This document shows positions 23,577-35,950 of a stretch of 64,000 bases of DNA, one piece after another. The stretch spans positions 16,814,694 to 16,878,693 of the forward strand of contig CM033119.1 of the NCBI GenBank assembly GCA_019321725.1. The letters are read 5' to 3'. Position 1 is the stretch's first letter, and every line of letters starts with the position of its first letter. The notes below the pieces were generated by a model. It had not been told where the DNA came from. It ran no database searches and saw nothing but the letters and a program-made list of their open reading frames with translations. A program made the position numbers and the translations under genes. This DNA is from Paulownia fortunei. Taxonomy: Eukaryota; Streptophyta; Magnoliopsida; Lamiales; Paulowniaceae.

Positions 23577-24551
23577 TAGGAATAACAATAGGGTAAGTTC
23601 AAACTCAAACCTAATGAACCCGCCTTGAATGGAGCGGGTTCAAACCCAGTTAAATGGGTCTCGGGCTGAGTAACGAGTTTATTTTTTTAAACCCCGACTG
23701 GATCCAAAACATCTAATAGGTCTTATTGAACTCGCCCGTTTAATGTTATACATATTTAAAAGAAAATTACTCATTTTCAAATTTTTACTTTGAGTCAATA
23801 AGTCTTCTTCTTTTGACTTAAGCGCTTGGAGCCTTAATTACTTTTCAAATCCTGCTGCTCTCATTTCTCAACCGTATAGGGTATCAAAATTTTTGTTTCC
23901 TTATTCAGCCATCACTCCGTATCTTGCCCGTGCGCCTCCGGTGGTTCATCAGCTAATTAAAAGAAGTCTAGTACTCTACGTTCCATCACAGAAGCCAAGC
24001 CCGTAATTCTTGTCATCTTATGGCGAGTCTGACATAATCCCCATCACCCGCCGTTTGACGACGCTAGTAGCGGTGACTCCGACCACATTGTAGACTACCG
24101 CTTTCCCACCGTTAGCGTTGCTGAAAAGAGAAACGGTCATAAGCTCTGTAATTTATTTTATTGCCTCTTCAAGATTCGTTTTTTCTTTGTCATTTAGTTG
24201 CTGATAATGGTTGATTTCATATTATTATCACAAATGAGTCAAGCAATATTGCAAAGACAGTCAGGCGTAGGACTCTTCAGAAAATCAGAAGCGGAGGTCA
24301 TTCCTTCTCTGTCTGTCTCTCTCCCTTTTATTTTTACCAGTTTAACTTTGATTTCCTGTGAGAATTAGAAGATTACCAAATATTTTAGAATTGACAGGTT
24401 CAATGGGTTGAACCCAATGGATTTTTGGGTTGGCAATGGGGCGGGGCGGGGTGGGGCCATAATTGAGGCAAGTCAGGACGAGTTTGGGTATAATTTTTTT
24501 TTTGCGGGACGAGCCTCAAATTTGGTCAAATTCGTCCTATTGTCATCCCTA
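23577..24551. mobile_element. Non-autonomous hAT-like element
   Basis: 975 bases with terminal inverted repeats: left TAGGAATAACAATAGG, and the reverse complement of the right end TAGGGATGACAATAGG. The 8-base target duplications are ATGAAAGT (23569-23576) and ATAAAAGT (24552-24559), seven of eight matching, as for hAT transposons. Subterminal GC-rich words (CAATGGGGCGGGGCGGGG near 24435) are typical of this plant hAT group. No transposase was seen. It interrupts the Copia-A RT region. Confidence 0.8.
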
Positions 24552-25530
24552 ATAAAAGTTGTTTAACTCATCTTCCACCACTCCTGTGTGAATCTTATAT
24601 TCTTGGAGAAAGATGATGTAATCATCTCTAGTGGATCTTTTCAACGGCATGTGGTTAAATTTTCGCTTTAGAAATAATTTTTTTATTTTAGACAAGGAGT
24701 TCCTCAATATTTTCTTGATAATCCGGATTTGAATCTTGAAGAATGTAAATAATTGGAGCCTGATCATTGTTAATAGTAACACCTAGAAGAGAAATAAATT
24801 TCTCTTTTCAAAGACAATGTTTGTAACTTTATCTCTCCCTAAACTCAAATTCTTCAAATATCTCGTATTTTTCATTTCGAAAAATGATCGTTCAGAATAC
24901 CCAACAAAGTAGCAACTTATGATTCTTGACTCCAGTTTTCTTTCATTTGGACTATAAGACATTTCCTTAGCTGGACAAACCCAAATTTGCAATTGCGTAG
25001 GCTTTTTACATGTCCATAGTTCATAAGAATTTTAGCTACCACTTTACTTGGAACCTATTAAACATGTATGCTACGATCCTCATTGCTTCTGCCAGAGAGA
25101 TTTGGTAAAGAAGAATGACTAGTTATACTTCTTAACGTATCTTTAAGTATTATGTTTTGTACTTTTTGTACCATGTGAACTGATATGCAAGGTTTCATTA
25201 AACGAGATAATTATATTTAATAAATATAGGTTATCATTCAAAGAGACAAGAACCAGTAACGGTAAGATTTAAATCTTAAAAGAGACTAAATTTACTAATT
25301 TCAAATGAACAAGGATAATCGAATTTTTAAAAAATAGAAATAGATATAGAAACTAAATTTCATCTAACTAACGATACTACTTATGCCTCTTTCAAATTCA
25401 AAAGCAACTGCCCTCTAATAATAACATAAAAGTCCTTATAACCTCAATTTCAACTATTTTGTCATTGCCAACACAGATGCATATTTCAGCATCAGTTGGT
25501 TGTTGGCTCTATAGGTAACCCTGCATAGAC
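24552..25530 (-). pseudogene. Copia-A integrase remnant (duplication unit 1)
   Basis: Minus strand. At 24783-24992 is the end of the integrase region (WVCPAKEMSYSPNERKLESR, CYFVGYSER). At 24549-24782 is the linker before RT (PLKRSTRDDYIIFLQEYK). At about 25450-25530 is the protease-adjacent text HVSMQGY, DAEICICVGND. The frame is broken. Confidence 0.8.
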
Positions 25531-25535
25531 ACATG

Positions 25536-26000
25536 TGATAAGTGCATATTTTTATATTTATTTGTATCAATTCTTCTATGTCTTCTTTGCTTTGTTCTTA
25601 TTAATAATAGATTTTTATTAATATTTTGTGTGTGATAGGAGTTTCAAAATGAAAAGAACGAAAATGAGCCAAAACGAAGTTGAAAGAAGCATTCTTAGGT
25701 CAACTTGACACGGTTTCACTACGGCAGTACTTGTATTTTGGGCATAAAAGTCTGATCCAAAGCTCTATTGACCTGATTCTTAGCTTATTGAAAAGATAAA
25801 AGATGTACCTACAACTTTCATGTTGGACACTTTTCCTAATTTAATTGATTTCAGAGAGTAAAATTTAGTTAAAGAGTCAAACATGTACTAGAATTTCTAG
25901 ATATGACAGTCTTTGTATATTTGACATAACTATCTCCACAAATGTGATATTGATCTGATTCAAGTGGCTATAGACTAATAGATAGGGCTACAATTGTTCT
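25536..26000 (+). mobile_element. Truncated Gypsy LTR (unit 1)
   Basis: Begins TGATAAGTGCATATTTTT directly after the target site ACATG (25531-25535) and matches the first 465 bases or so of the complete LTRs downstream. It then breaks off into AGGTTGAGTGTGGGGAATT, a polypurine-like tract that leads into the next LTR at 26020. This is the true left edge of the Gypsy insertion. Confidence 0.8.
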
Positions 26001-26019
26001 AGGTTGAGTGTGGGGAATT

Positions 26020-26714
26020 TGATAAGTGCATATTTTTATATTTATTTGTATCAATTCTTTTATGTCTTCTTCGCCTTGTTCTTGTTAATAGTAAGATTTT
26101 ATTAATGTTTTGTGTGTGATAGGAGTTTGAGAATGAAAAGATAGAAAATGAGTCAAAACAAAGTTGAAAAAAGTATTCTTAGGCCAACTTGACACAGTTC
26201 CACTGCGGTAGTATTTGTATTTTAGGTATAAAAGTTTGATCCAAAACTCTATTGACCTGATTCTTGATTTATTGGAAAGACAAGAGATATATCTACAACT
26301 TTCATGTCATAAACGTTTTTCAATTCAATTGATTTCAAAGAGTAAAATTCAGTTAAAGAGTCAAACATGCACTGAAACTTTCAGATATGACAGTCTTTGT
26401 ATATTCGGCATAACTATCTCCAAAAATATGATATTGATCTGATTCAAGTGTCTATAGAACACTAACAGATAGGAATACAATTGTTCTGAAGACACCAAAG
26501 GCCAATTTATCCTAGAAAGACGTCAAAAATCAATTGAAGGGGATAAACGGTGTCAGACAACCATTTTGGAGAAGGAAAAAATAGTAGCAACGGTGTCTAG
26601 GCGCCCTGTTTCAGTGCCTAAGTGCCGTGCTTACTATCCTTTTCGAAAAATCTGGCGCCTAGGCGCTATCCATGTGACAAAACTGATGCTTTTGGTTGGA
26701 GTGGTAGCAAGTGA
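26020..26714 (+). mobile_element. Second Gypsy LTR, truncated by the tandem duplication
   Basis: Matches the first 695 bases of the complete LTR at 28677 and is cut at the duplication join. Confidence 0.85.
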
Positions 26715-27218
26715 CATCACCCGCCGTTTGACGACACTAGTAGCGGTGACTCCGGCCACATTGTAGACTACCGTTTTCCCACCGTTAGCGTTGCTGAAAA
26801 GAGAAACGGTCATAAGCTCTGTAATTTATTTTATTGCCTCTTCAAGATTCGTTTTTTCTTTGTCATTTAGTTGCTGATAATGGTTGATTTCATATTATTA
26901 TCACAAATGAGTCAAGCAATATTGCAAAGACAGTCAGGCGTAGGACTCTTCAGAAAATCAGAAGCGGAGGTCATTCCTTCTCTGTCTGTCTCTCTCCTTT
27001 TTATTTTTACCAGTTAACTTTGATTTCCTGTGAGAATTAGAAGATTACCAAATATTTTAGAATTGACAGGTTCAATGGGTTGAACCCAATGGATTTTTGG
27101 TTGGCAATGGGGCGGGGGTGGGGCCATAATTGAGGCAAGTCAGGACGAGTCTTTTGTATAATTTTTTTTGGCGGGACGAGCCTCAAATTTGGTCAAATTC
27201 GTCCTATTGTCATCCCTA
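26715..27218. mobile_element. Right half of the hAT-like element (unit 2)
   Basis: Duplicate of 24042-24551, with small changes, including loss of a few G's in the GC-rich word near 27110. The left terminus is absent. Confidence 0.85.
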
Positions 27219-28201
27219 ATAAAAGTTGTTTAACTCATCTTCCACCACTCCTGTGTGAATCTTATATTCTTGGAGAAAGATGATGTAATCATCTCTAGTG
27301 GATCTTTTCAACGGCATGTGGTTAAATTTTCTCTTTAGAAATAATTTTTTTATTTTAGACAAGGAGTTCCTCAATATTTTCTTGATAATCCGGATTTGAA
27401 TCTTGAAGAATGTAAATAATTGGAGCCTGATCATTGTTAATAGTAACACCTAGAGAAGAAATAAATTTCTCTTTTCAAAGACAATGTTTGTAACTTTATC
27501 TCTCCCTAAACTCAAATTCTTCAAATATCTCGTATTTTTCATTTCGAAAAATAATCGTTCAGAATACCCAACAAAGTAGCAACTTATGATTCTTGACTCC
27601 AGTTTTCTTTCATTTGGACTATAAGACATTTCCTTAGCTGGACAAACCCAAATTTGCAATTGCGTAGGCTTTTTACATGTCCATAGTTCATAAGAATTTT
27701 AGCTACCACTTTACTTGGAACCTATTAAACATGTATGCTACGATCCTCATTGCTTCTGCCAGAGAGATTTGGTAAAGAAGAATGACTAGTTATACTTCTT
27801 AACGTATCTTTAAGTATTATGTTTTGTACTTTTTGTACCATGTGAACTGATATGCAAGGTTTCATTAAACGAGATAATTATATTTAATAAATATAGGTTA
27901 TCATTCAAAAAGACAAGAACCTTAACGGTAAGATTTAAATCTTAAAAGAGACTAAATTTACTAATTTCAAATGAACAAGGATAATCGAATTTTTAAAAAA
28001 TAGAAATAGATATAGAAACTAAATTTCATCTAACTAACGATACTACTTATGCCTCTTTCAAATTCAAAAGCAACTGCCCTCTAATAATAACATAAAAGTC
28101 CTTATAACCTCAATTTCAACTATTTTGTCATTGCCAACACAGATGCATATTTCAGCATCAGTTGGTTGTTGGCTCTATAGGTAACCCTGCATAGACACAT
28201 A
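27219..28201 (-). pseudogene. Copia-A integrase remnant (duplication unit 2)
   Basis: Duplicate of 24552-25535, minus strand, with the same words (PLKRSTRDDYIIFLQEYK at 27216-27449, CYFVGYSER at 27450-27659). It ends at ACATA where unit 1 has ACATG. Confidence 0.8.
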
Positions 28202-28657
28202 TGATAAGTGCATATACTTATTTGTATCAATTCTTCTATGTCTTCTTTGCTTTGTTCTTATTAATAATAGATTTTTATTAATATTTTGTGTGTGATAGGA
28301 GTTTCAAAATGAAAAGAACGAAAATGAGCCAAAACGAAGTTGAAAGAAGCATTCTTAGGTCAACTTGACACGGTTTCACTACTGCAGTACTTGTATTTTG
28401 GGCATAAAAGTCTGATCCAAAGCTCTATTGACCTGATTCTTAGCTTATTGAAAAGATAAAAGATGTATCTACAACTTTCATGTTGGACACTTTTCCTAAT
28501 TTAATTGATTTCAGAGAAAATTTAGTTAAAAAGTCAAACATGTACTAGAATTTCTAGATATGACAGTCTTTGTATATTTGACATAACTATCTCCACAAAT
28601 GTGATATTGATCTGATTCAAGTGGCTATAGACTAATAGATAGGGCTACAATTGTTCT
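28202..28657 (+). mobile_element. Truncated Gypsy LTR (unit 2)
   Basis: Duplicate of 25536-26000, again followed by a polypurine-like tract (GAGTGTGGGGAATT) and then the complete LTR. Confidence 0.8.
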
Positions 28658-28676
28658 AGGTTGAGTGTGGGGAATT

Positions 28677-30658
28677 TGATAAGTGCATATTTTTATATTT
28701 ATTTGTATCAATTCTTTTATGTCTTCTTCGCTTTGTTCTTGTTAATAGTAAGATTTTATTAATGTTTTGTGTGTGATAGGAGTTTGAGAATGAAAAGATA
28801 GAAAATGAGTCAAAACAAAGTTGAAAAAAGTATTCTTAGGCCAACTTGACACAGTTCCACTGCGGTAGTATTTGTATTTTAGGTATAAAAGTTTGATCCA
28901 AAACTCTATTGACCTGATTCTTGATTTATTGGAAAGAAAAGAGATATATCTACAACTTTCATGTCATAAATGTTTTTCAATTCAATTGATTTCAAAGAGT
29001 AAAATTCAGTTAAAGAGTCAAACATGCACTGAAACTTTCAGATATGACAGTCTTTGTATATTCGGCATAACTATCTCCAAAAATATGATATTGATCTGAT
29101 TCAAGTGTCTGTAGAACACTAACAGATAGGAATACAATTGTTCTGAAATACCAAAGGCCAATTTATCCTAGAAAGACGTCAAAAATCAATTGAAAGGGGA
29201 TAAACGGTGTCAGACAACCATTTTGGAGAAGGAAAAAATAGTAGCAACGGTGTCTAGGCGCCCTGTTTCAGTGCCTAAGTGCTGTGCTTACTATCCTTTT
29301 CGAAAAATCTGGCGCCTAGGCGCTATCCATGTGACAAAACTGATGCTTTTGGTTGGAGTGGTAGCAAGTGGCAATCCTTTACACCTTTTGGCATATGTTT
29401 GTGATATGTATACACTAGATACATGTATCATACCACACACATTACTCACTTTACACCAAATGCACAACACACTTTACACTCTTTACACCAAATGCACAAC
29501 ATACCTTACACACTTTACACTAAATCATATCACCATCTCACACTTTATAAAAGGAGACTATCATCTCAACACAAACATCAATTTTCAGATTTGCTCACTC
29601 TCTACATTCATTCACATTTTGAAAACACTCTTGGAGTTTTATAACTTCAAGGAAGAAAAAGTGGAAGAGGTTTGGAAGAGGAGACATCCATAATCTACCA
29701 TCAACCTCAACTATCTTGTTCAACCAATAAGTTTCTTTAACTCCCAATGTTGTTAATTTTCATTTTCTTATCATTTCTTATCATGTTAGGTTAGACTTTA
29801 TTATTAGTTGAGGATGATTTCAAAACCCTAGACATGAGTTCTTGTAATGAATGTTTGATATTATTGATCAATTTTTCAATTGAAGTTGTTTATATTTTTC
29901 TATACTTAATATCTTATGTGTATTTTCTTGCTTCGTTTGGGTGTGCAAATAAATTGGGTATGAGAACTTCCTACAACTAGATTAGAGATTTTGAATCCGT
30001 AATTGTCTTGAATTTCTAATCATATGTAGTAAATTGTGATTAATGATTATGAGATATTTTTGTTAATTACAATGAAAAATATAATCTAAGTTAAATGACC
30101 CGAGCTTGTGTAGTTATTGCTTAGATCAATCTATCTTTTTATTTTAATGTATTCATTGGATTAAATCTAGAGAGCTTGTTCTAGGTTGTTTGGTGGGTAG
30201 GGAATTAGATAGAGAGTTTGTTCTATCTAACGAACAACTAAGAAAAGATTGGGGTAGTAGAGCTTGTTATTACCTATGGTTGATAATTTTATTGGTGAAT
30301 TGTTGACAATATTAATATGAAATTATAACCCATTGTCTAGTGGCAGCGAATGAAACCTCAACCTACTTTAATCACTTGTTGCTTATTGATTTAATTTTCA
30401 TTGCTTTGAATTTTAATTTCTGCAACTTATTTAATCAATTGAATCCCTCCCAAAACGTTTGTTGTTTATTTCTAAAGTTTACTTGTTAAAGTCTTAATTT
30501 TATATTAGTAATTTTGAAGTTAAAATTCTTAATTAGTAGAGTCGATAGTAAATCAATTAGCCTTGATCCTCGTGGGATTGACTCCTAGTCGCACTATACT
30601 CATTAAAAATTTATTGAAGAGTAAGGTTTAAATTTGGTAGGTCTACGACAACCGATTA
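28677..30658 (+). mobile_element. Gypsy 5' LTR (complete)
   Basis: 1982 bases from TGATAAGTGCATATT to CGACAACCGATTA. It pairs with 33682-35668. It contains a short tandem array of about 31-34 bases per unit (CTTTACACCAAATGCACAAC) at about 29445-29525, then TTTATAAAAGGAGACTATC (29544), a likely LTR promoter. Any long open frame in this LTR is not a gene. Confidence 0.85.
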
Positions 30659-30690
30659 TGTTTTTAGCGTCGTTGCCGGGGATCAAGCAT
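30659..30690 (+). other. Probable Gypsy primer-binding site region
   Basis: TTAGCGTCGTTGCCGGGGAT immediately after the 5' LTR is a decayed match to TGGCGCCGTTGCCGGGGA, which follows the 5' LTR in many plant Ty3/gypsy elements of the Athila/Tat type. Confidence 0.65.
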
Positions 30691-30767
30691 CTAATTGATT
30701 CATTATCATTTTTAGTTTTTGTTTTAATTTACTTAGTTTAATTTATTTTATTTTCTAATTGTAAATA

Positions 30768-31291
30768 TGGATTTATATTTTGAACAATTCATCACCCACA
30801 ATGATTTACAGCCACCACCTAAGAGTGTCAATGAGGTGCACACATCACTTCTTAAATAAAAGCTCTCATACCTCATCTCTTTAGTGCAAGAAATGGTTGC
30901 AGGGCAAAAATTCAAAGCATGTGGAGTTTGTTGCATGGTAGGACATCCCACAAATATGTGTCCATCCCTACAAGAAAATTCTATAGAGCAAGCAAATGTG
31001 ATTGGTGGTTTTCCTGGTCAACCAAGGTAAAGTTATAATCTCTTGTCCAACACTTATATTGAAGGATTGAATGATCACCCAAATTTGAGATACGGGAACC
31101 AACAACAACAACCTACTCCATTTCAAATGCTAAACCAACCATCGAATTTTCTCCAATCGAATATGCAACCACCTTTTCAATCTCCACAACAATCAGACGC
31201 ATACTTGGAGGATCTTGTGAAAGCACTTGCTATCAACAATATGCAATTTCAACAAACCACACAAACCCATCTCCAACATATTGAGAATTAA
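30768..31291 (+). pseudogene. Gypsy gag remnant with zinc knuckle
   Basis: From an ATG at 30768, the frame reads MDLYFEQFITHNDLQ and hits a stop near 30856. It then continues through LISLVQEMVAGQKF, the CCHC knuckle CGVCCMVGHPTNMC, another stop, and HPNLRYGNQQQQPTPFQ with SDAYLEDLVKALA. The main gag domain before the knuckle is missing. These gag C-terminal words are typical of Athila/Tat-like Gypsy elements. Confidence 0.8.
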
Positions 31292-31321
31292 GTAGGGCAA
31301 ATAGCCACCAGCATAAACCGA

Positions 31322-31936
31322 TTGGAAATTCAAGAATGGGACAAGTTACCTTCCCAATCCATGGAGAATCTTAAGAAAGATAAAAATGTCATGACTCTTA
31401 AAACTGGGAAACAATTGGAGTCTCCTAGTTTGCTAATAAAAGGAGTATCCAAGGAGGTTGTGAATGGCGAGACAAGCAATATCATCCATTCCTTAGATGA
31501 TTCTCACTTTTCTGCTTATCTACTACTCATAGTCAAAGAGAATCCAACGTCGGTAACCACCTCTAAACCTCTCTCTCATACTTGTGTAACACATCCATCT
31601 TTTCCTAGCTGGTTAACAAAGTCTAAGAAAGATGAGCATGAAAAGAAGATCCTTGAAATTTTTCAAAAAGTGGAGGTAAACATCTTTCTTCTTGATGTCA
31701 TCAAGCTAGTGTCTCGCTATGCCAAACTTCTCAAGGAGCTATACACAAACCAATGGAAGTTGAGAGGGGATGAAAAAACACCTACAATGGAGCTTAAACT
31801 AATTTCGAACCATTTCAAATATGTTTACTTGAGTGAGAAAAAGACGCTACTAGTTCGCATTGCTAATGACCTCACTCAAGTATTAAAAGACAAACTTTTT
31901 CGGGTGTTTCAAAATTATAAGATAGTGATTGGATAG
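31322..31936 (+). pseudogene. Gypsy gag-pol fusion remnant lacking protease, RT core and integrase
   Basis: 204-residue open stretch. Its first part (EWDKLPSQSMENLKKD, then MTLKTGKQLESP, then DEHEKKILEIFQKVEVNI and RYAKLLKELYTNQWKL) is the gag/pre-protease region. It switches without a gap to the segment upstream of RT (MELKLISNHFKYVYLSEKK, then VRIANDLTQVLKDKLFRV). The protease domain that normally lies between is deleted. After the stop, GGGAGGCAACCC at about 32019-32030, which normally follows integrase, comes almost at once, so RT, RNase H and integrase are gone too. The element is non-autonomous. Confidence 0.8.
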
Positions 31937-33681
31937 ATGTTGGCAATGTTAGCATATGTTGATCAGTAAAAAAAGAGACGATGTCGGGTTGAGGACGTTA
32001 AACTAAGCACTTTTTGGGAGGCAACCCAACAGATGGAAAAAAAAGTCATTGAGAGCTTATAACCACAGATTTGATTTCTCTAATTCTCATTCTCTTTTCT
32101 TTCTATCCATTCTATTTTATATAGTTCTTTTATTTTGCTTTATTTGAGAATAATCCAACCCTATTGCATTTAATTCTTTATTTTAGTAGCTTATGCTTAC
32201 ATTGAGGACAATGTAAGAATTAAGTGTGGGGGAAGGATTTAGGACTTACATTTTTTTTTACTTACATGTTTCCTTATTTTGTTTTACTTGTGTCTAATTT
32301 TTAAATTTTTGAGTTCTAGGTGTTCTTCCAACTTCTATGATGAGAATTTAGAATGAATGATATGATTGTACTTGACAATACGTGTTATTTTCAACCTTGA
32401 TATTATTCTTTGGTTGATTTATTTTTCGTGATGATCATACTCAACTCTTATTACACAAATAGCTATGTTCTTTGGTATGGAAACAAGCATGTCAAAGTAG
32501 GTAGCTCTTATACCCTTACTTTAATTATCACTTGGGTTTCGACATATGGAATTTGAATATTAGAACTCTTTCGGAGGTCTATCGAGGTGAACGACTGATT
32601 GAGCATCACTTGAAAAATAATTAAGGCACTAGACTTTCTAGCACCATGGCTAAATCAACTTGTTCCCCTTATGATGTTCCAAGAAGAACATCTCCCATAG
32701 TGAGCCACTTTGAGCCTTTTATTGAATAAGCTATTTCATTGGTAATCATATATTCTTACCTAACCTAAATACACTATTATCCTACCCTTGTTCTAAAAAT
32801 AAATTGGAACTTGAGAGACACTTCAATGACAAGGTGAGCTTGCAAAAAAAATTTGGGTTGAAATAAAAGATAAGTGCAGGGGAGCTAAAAAAAAAACAAA
32901 AGAAAAGAAGGAAGAAAGTTGCAACATAAAAAAACAAAAAAACTTATTGTGAGTTACAACTACAAATGAGATATTGCAAAGTTGATGAGAATAATGAAAA
33001 ATGGTCTAACACAATAATATTAGACCCCAATGTTGAAACTTATGGATTATGAGAATCATTCCTTGATGAAATTTATATATCTCATTTCATGAAGTTTTTA
33101 GAATTTTTGTTGCATCTTATCCTTTTCTTTCTTATGCCACACACTACCCTTTGGCCCCATGACAACTATTATTTAAGACCTTTTGTTTTCATATGGTGCC
33201 TTCGGTGTAGTGGATATATGTGCTAACGTAAGAGCCTATGATGTTCGACTCTTTCATTAGAAATCTGGTGATAGTTTTTGTGAGGTTCTATGCGAATTCA
33301 CTTATTTGAATCATGTATGGTTTCATCACTATTGACAATGGTTATTCACACACACACTTGAGTATGGTTGTTGTGGAAATTTATTGACTTTTGAATAACT
33401 AAGGGTTAAATTTAACACTTGTTTGATTTCATTATCATATTACTTCGTTGTTCTCTGAGAATTAATCGTTGGAAGTTAGAGGTCATAGGTGTTTGTGGGT
33501 ATCACCATTGGAAGCCCTCACAAGACTACAACTCATCCTCTATGGTCCACTTAGGGTTTAAAGGCTTGTTGCATGTGTTAAATGCAATCGTGATTTCCTA
33601 CGAAAATGGATTAGCTTAGTTTGTGTTTATGTCTTGTTTTAGGTTTGCTTGAGAACGAGCAAATGTTAAGTGTGGGGAATT
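31937..33681 (+). other. Gypsy 3' non-coding region
   Basis: 1.7 kb between the pol remnant and the 3' LTR, with no supportable gene. It includes TAAGTGTGGGGGAAGG at 32221-32236, and the 3' LTR is preceded by the polypurine tract TAAGTGTGGGGAAT (33668-33681). Long non-coding 3' regions are common in Athila/Tat elements. Confidence 0.6.
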
Positions 33682-35668
33682 TGATAAGTGCATATTTTTA
33701 TATTTATTTGTATCAATTCTTCTATGTCTTATTTGCTTTGTTCTTGTTAATAATAGTTTTTTATTAATGTTTTCTGTGTGATAGGAGTTTGAGAATGAAA
33801 AGATAGAAAATGAGCCAAAACGAAGTTGAAAAAAGTATTCTTGGGCCAACTTGACATGGTTTCACTGCGGTAGTATTTGTATTTTAGGTATAAAAGTCTG
33901 ATACAAAACTCTATTGACCTAATTCTTGACTTATTGGAAAGAGAAGAGAAGTATCTACAACTTTTATGTCGAAAATATTTTCCAATTCAATTGATTTCAA
34001 AGAGTAAAATTCAGTTAAAGAGTCAAACATGCACTGAAACTTTTAGATATGACAGTCTTTGTATATTCGGCATAACTATCTCTAAAAATGTAATATTGAT
34101 CTGATTCAAGTGTCTATAGAACACTAACATAGACACCAAAAGTCAATTTATCCTAGAAAGATGTCAAAAATTAGTTAAAAGGGGATAAACAGTGTCAGAC
34201 AGCCATTTTGGAGAAGAAGAAAATAATAGCAACGGCGCTTAGGCGCCCTGTTTTAGCGCCTAAGTGCCGTACTTATTGCCCTTTTCAAGAAATCTGGCGC
34301 TTAAGCGCTATCCATGTGACAAAACTAATGCTTTTGGTTGGAGTGGTGGCAAGTGGCAATCCTTTACACCTTTTGGCATATGTTTGTGATATGTATACAC
34401 TAGATACATATATCATACCACACACATTACTCACTTTACACTAAATGCACAACACACCTTACGCACTTTACATTAAATGTACAACACACCTTACACTCTT
34501 TACACCAAATGCACAACACACCTTACACACTTTACACTAAATCACATCACCATCTCACACTTTATAAAAGGAGTCTAGTATCTCAACACAAATATCAATT
34601 TTCAGATTTACTCACTCTCTACATTCATTCACATTTTGAAAACACTCTTAGGGTTTTAGAGCTTCAAGGAAGAAAAAGTGGAAGAGGCTTAGAGGAGGTG
34701 ACATCCATAATCTACCATCAACCTCAACTATCTTGTTCAACGAATAAGTTTCTTTTGACTTCCAATGTTGTTAATTTTTATTTTCTTATCATGTTAGGTT
34801 ATACTTTATTATTAGTTGAGAATGATTTCACAGCCCTAGACATGGGTTCTTGTAATTAAATATTTGATATTATTGATCAATTTTTCAATTGAAGTTGTTT
34901 ATGTTTTTTTGTACTTAATGTCTTATGTGTATTTTCTTGCTTCGTTTGGGTGTGCAACCAAATTAGGTATGAGAACTCCTTACAACTAGATTAGAGATTT
35001 TGGATCCGTAATTGTCTTGAGTTTCTAATCATATGTAATAAATTGTGATTAATGATTATGAGATATTTTTTTTAATTGTAATGGAAAACATAACCTAAGT
35101 TAAATGATCCGAGCTTGTATGATTGTTGCTTAGATCAATCTATCTTTGTTATTTTAATGCATCTATTGGATTGAATCTAGACAGCTTGTTCTAGATTGTT
35201 TAGTAGGTAACGAATTAGATAGAGAACTTGTTCTATCTAATAAGCAACTAAGGAAAGATTGAGGTAGTAGAACTTGTTATTACCTACGGTTGATAATTTT
35301 ATTGGCGAATTGTTCATAATATTAATATGGAATTACAATCCATTGCCTAGTGGCGGTGAATGAAACTTCAACCTACTTTAATCACTTATTGCTTATTGAT
35401 TTAATTTTTATTGCTTTGAATTTTAAGTTATGCAACTTAGTTAATCAACTCAATCCCCCCTCAAATGTTTGTTGTTTATTTCTAGAGTTTATTTGTTGAA
35501 ACCTTAGTTCTAGATTAGTAATTTTGAAGTTAAAATTTTTAGGTAGTTGAATCGATAGTAAATCAATTAATCTTGATCCTTGTGGGATCGACTCTTACTC
35601 TCACTATACTCATTAAAAATTTATTGAAAAGTAAGGTTTAAATTTGATAGGCCTATGACAACCGATCA
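33682..35668 (+). mobile_element. Gypsy 3' LTR
   Basis: 1987 bases from TGATAAGTGCATATT to TGACAACCGATCA, followed by the target duplication ACATG (35669-35673) that matches 25531-25535. It carries one additional unit of the CTTTACACTAAATGCACAAC-type array compared with the 5' LTR. Confidence 0.9.
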
Positions 35669-35950
35669 ACATGTATGTGAGTAGTAGCACTAGAATCTAC
35701 CCACCAAATATATCTAAGTAAAGAAGCTAAATTAAATTCAAAACAAACCAAAGTGAAAAGCATATATTTCTTCATACGCTAGTTGGCGTACTTGGGACAT
35801 TCTTCATTTATGTGTCCACTCTTCATATAGAAGTAACATATACCTAGTACAACATCGATATTTAATCTTTGGACAGAATCATTAACTGCAAGTGGTACTC
35901 TTAATATAGTAATCAAACACTAATAATTAATCTTGTCAAATAATAAGCCT
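35669..35950 (-). pseudogene. Copia-A gag zinc knuckle and protease start
   Basis: Minus strand. The knuckle region reads CYFYMKSGHINEECPKYAN, with the first Cys of C-x2-C shifted. FTLVCFEFNLASLL follows, and then the protease start WWVDSSATTHV. This is the continuation of the piece at 25450-25530 across the Gypsy insertion. Confidence 0.75.

Larger units (their letters stand above)
24042..29370 (+). repeat. 2.66 kb tandem duplication (two units)
   Basis: Unit 1 is 24042-26714 and unit 2 is 26715-29370, nearly identical throughout. Each runs from inside the hAT element, through the Copia-A integrase remnant and a Gypsy LTR fragment, into the 5' part of a second Gypsy LTR. The join at 26714/26715 fuses Gypsy LTR (GTGGTAGCAAGTG) directly to hAT sequence (CATCACCCGCCGTTTGAC). 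At the end of unit 2 the LTR continues normally, so the duplication is younger than both insertions. Confidence 0.9.

Noticed and set aside
29190..29693. 167-residue open stretch
   Set aside because: It lies inside the Gypsy 5' LTR, spans the short tandem array, and has no family signal.
34208..34859. Open stretches of 78 and 116 residues
   Set aside because: They lie inside the Gypsy 3' LTR and mirror the 5' LTR stretch. Not genes.
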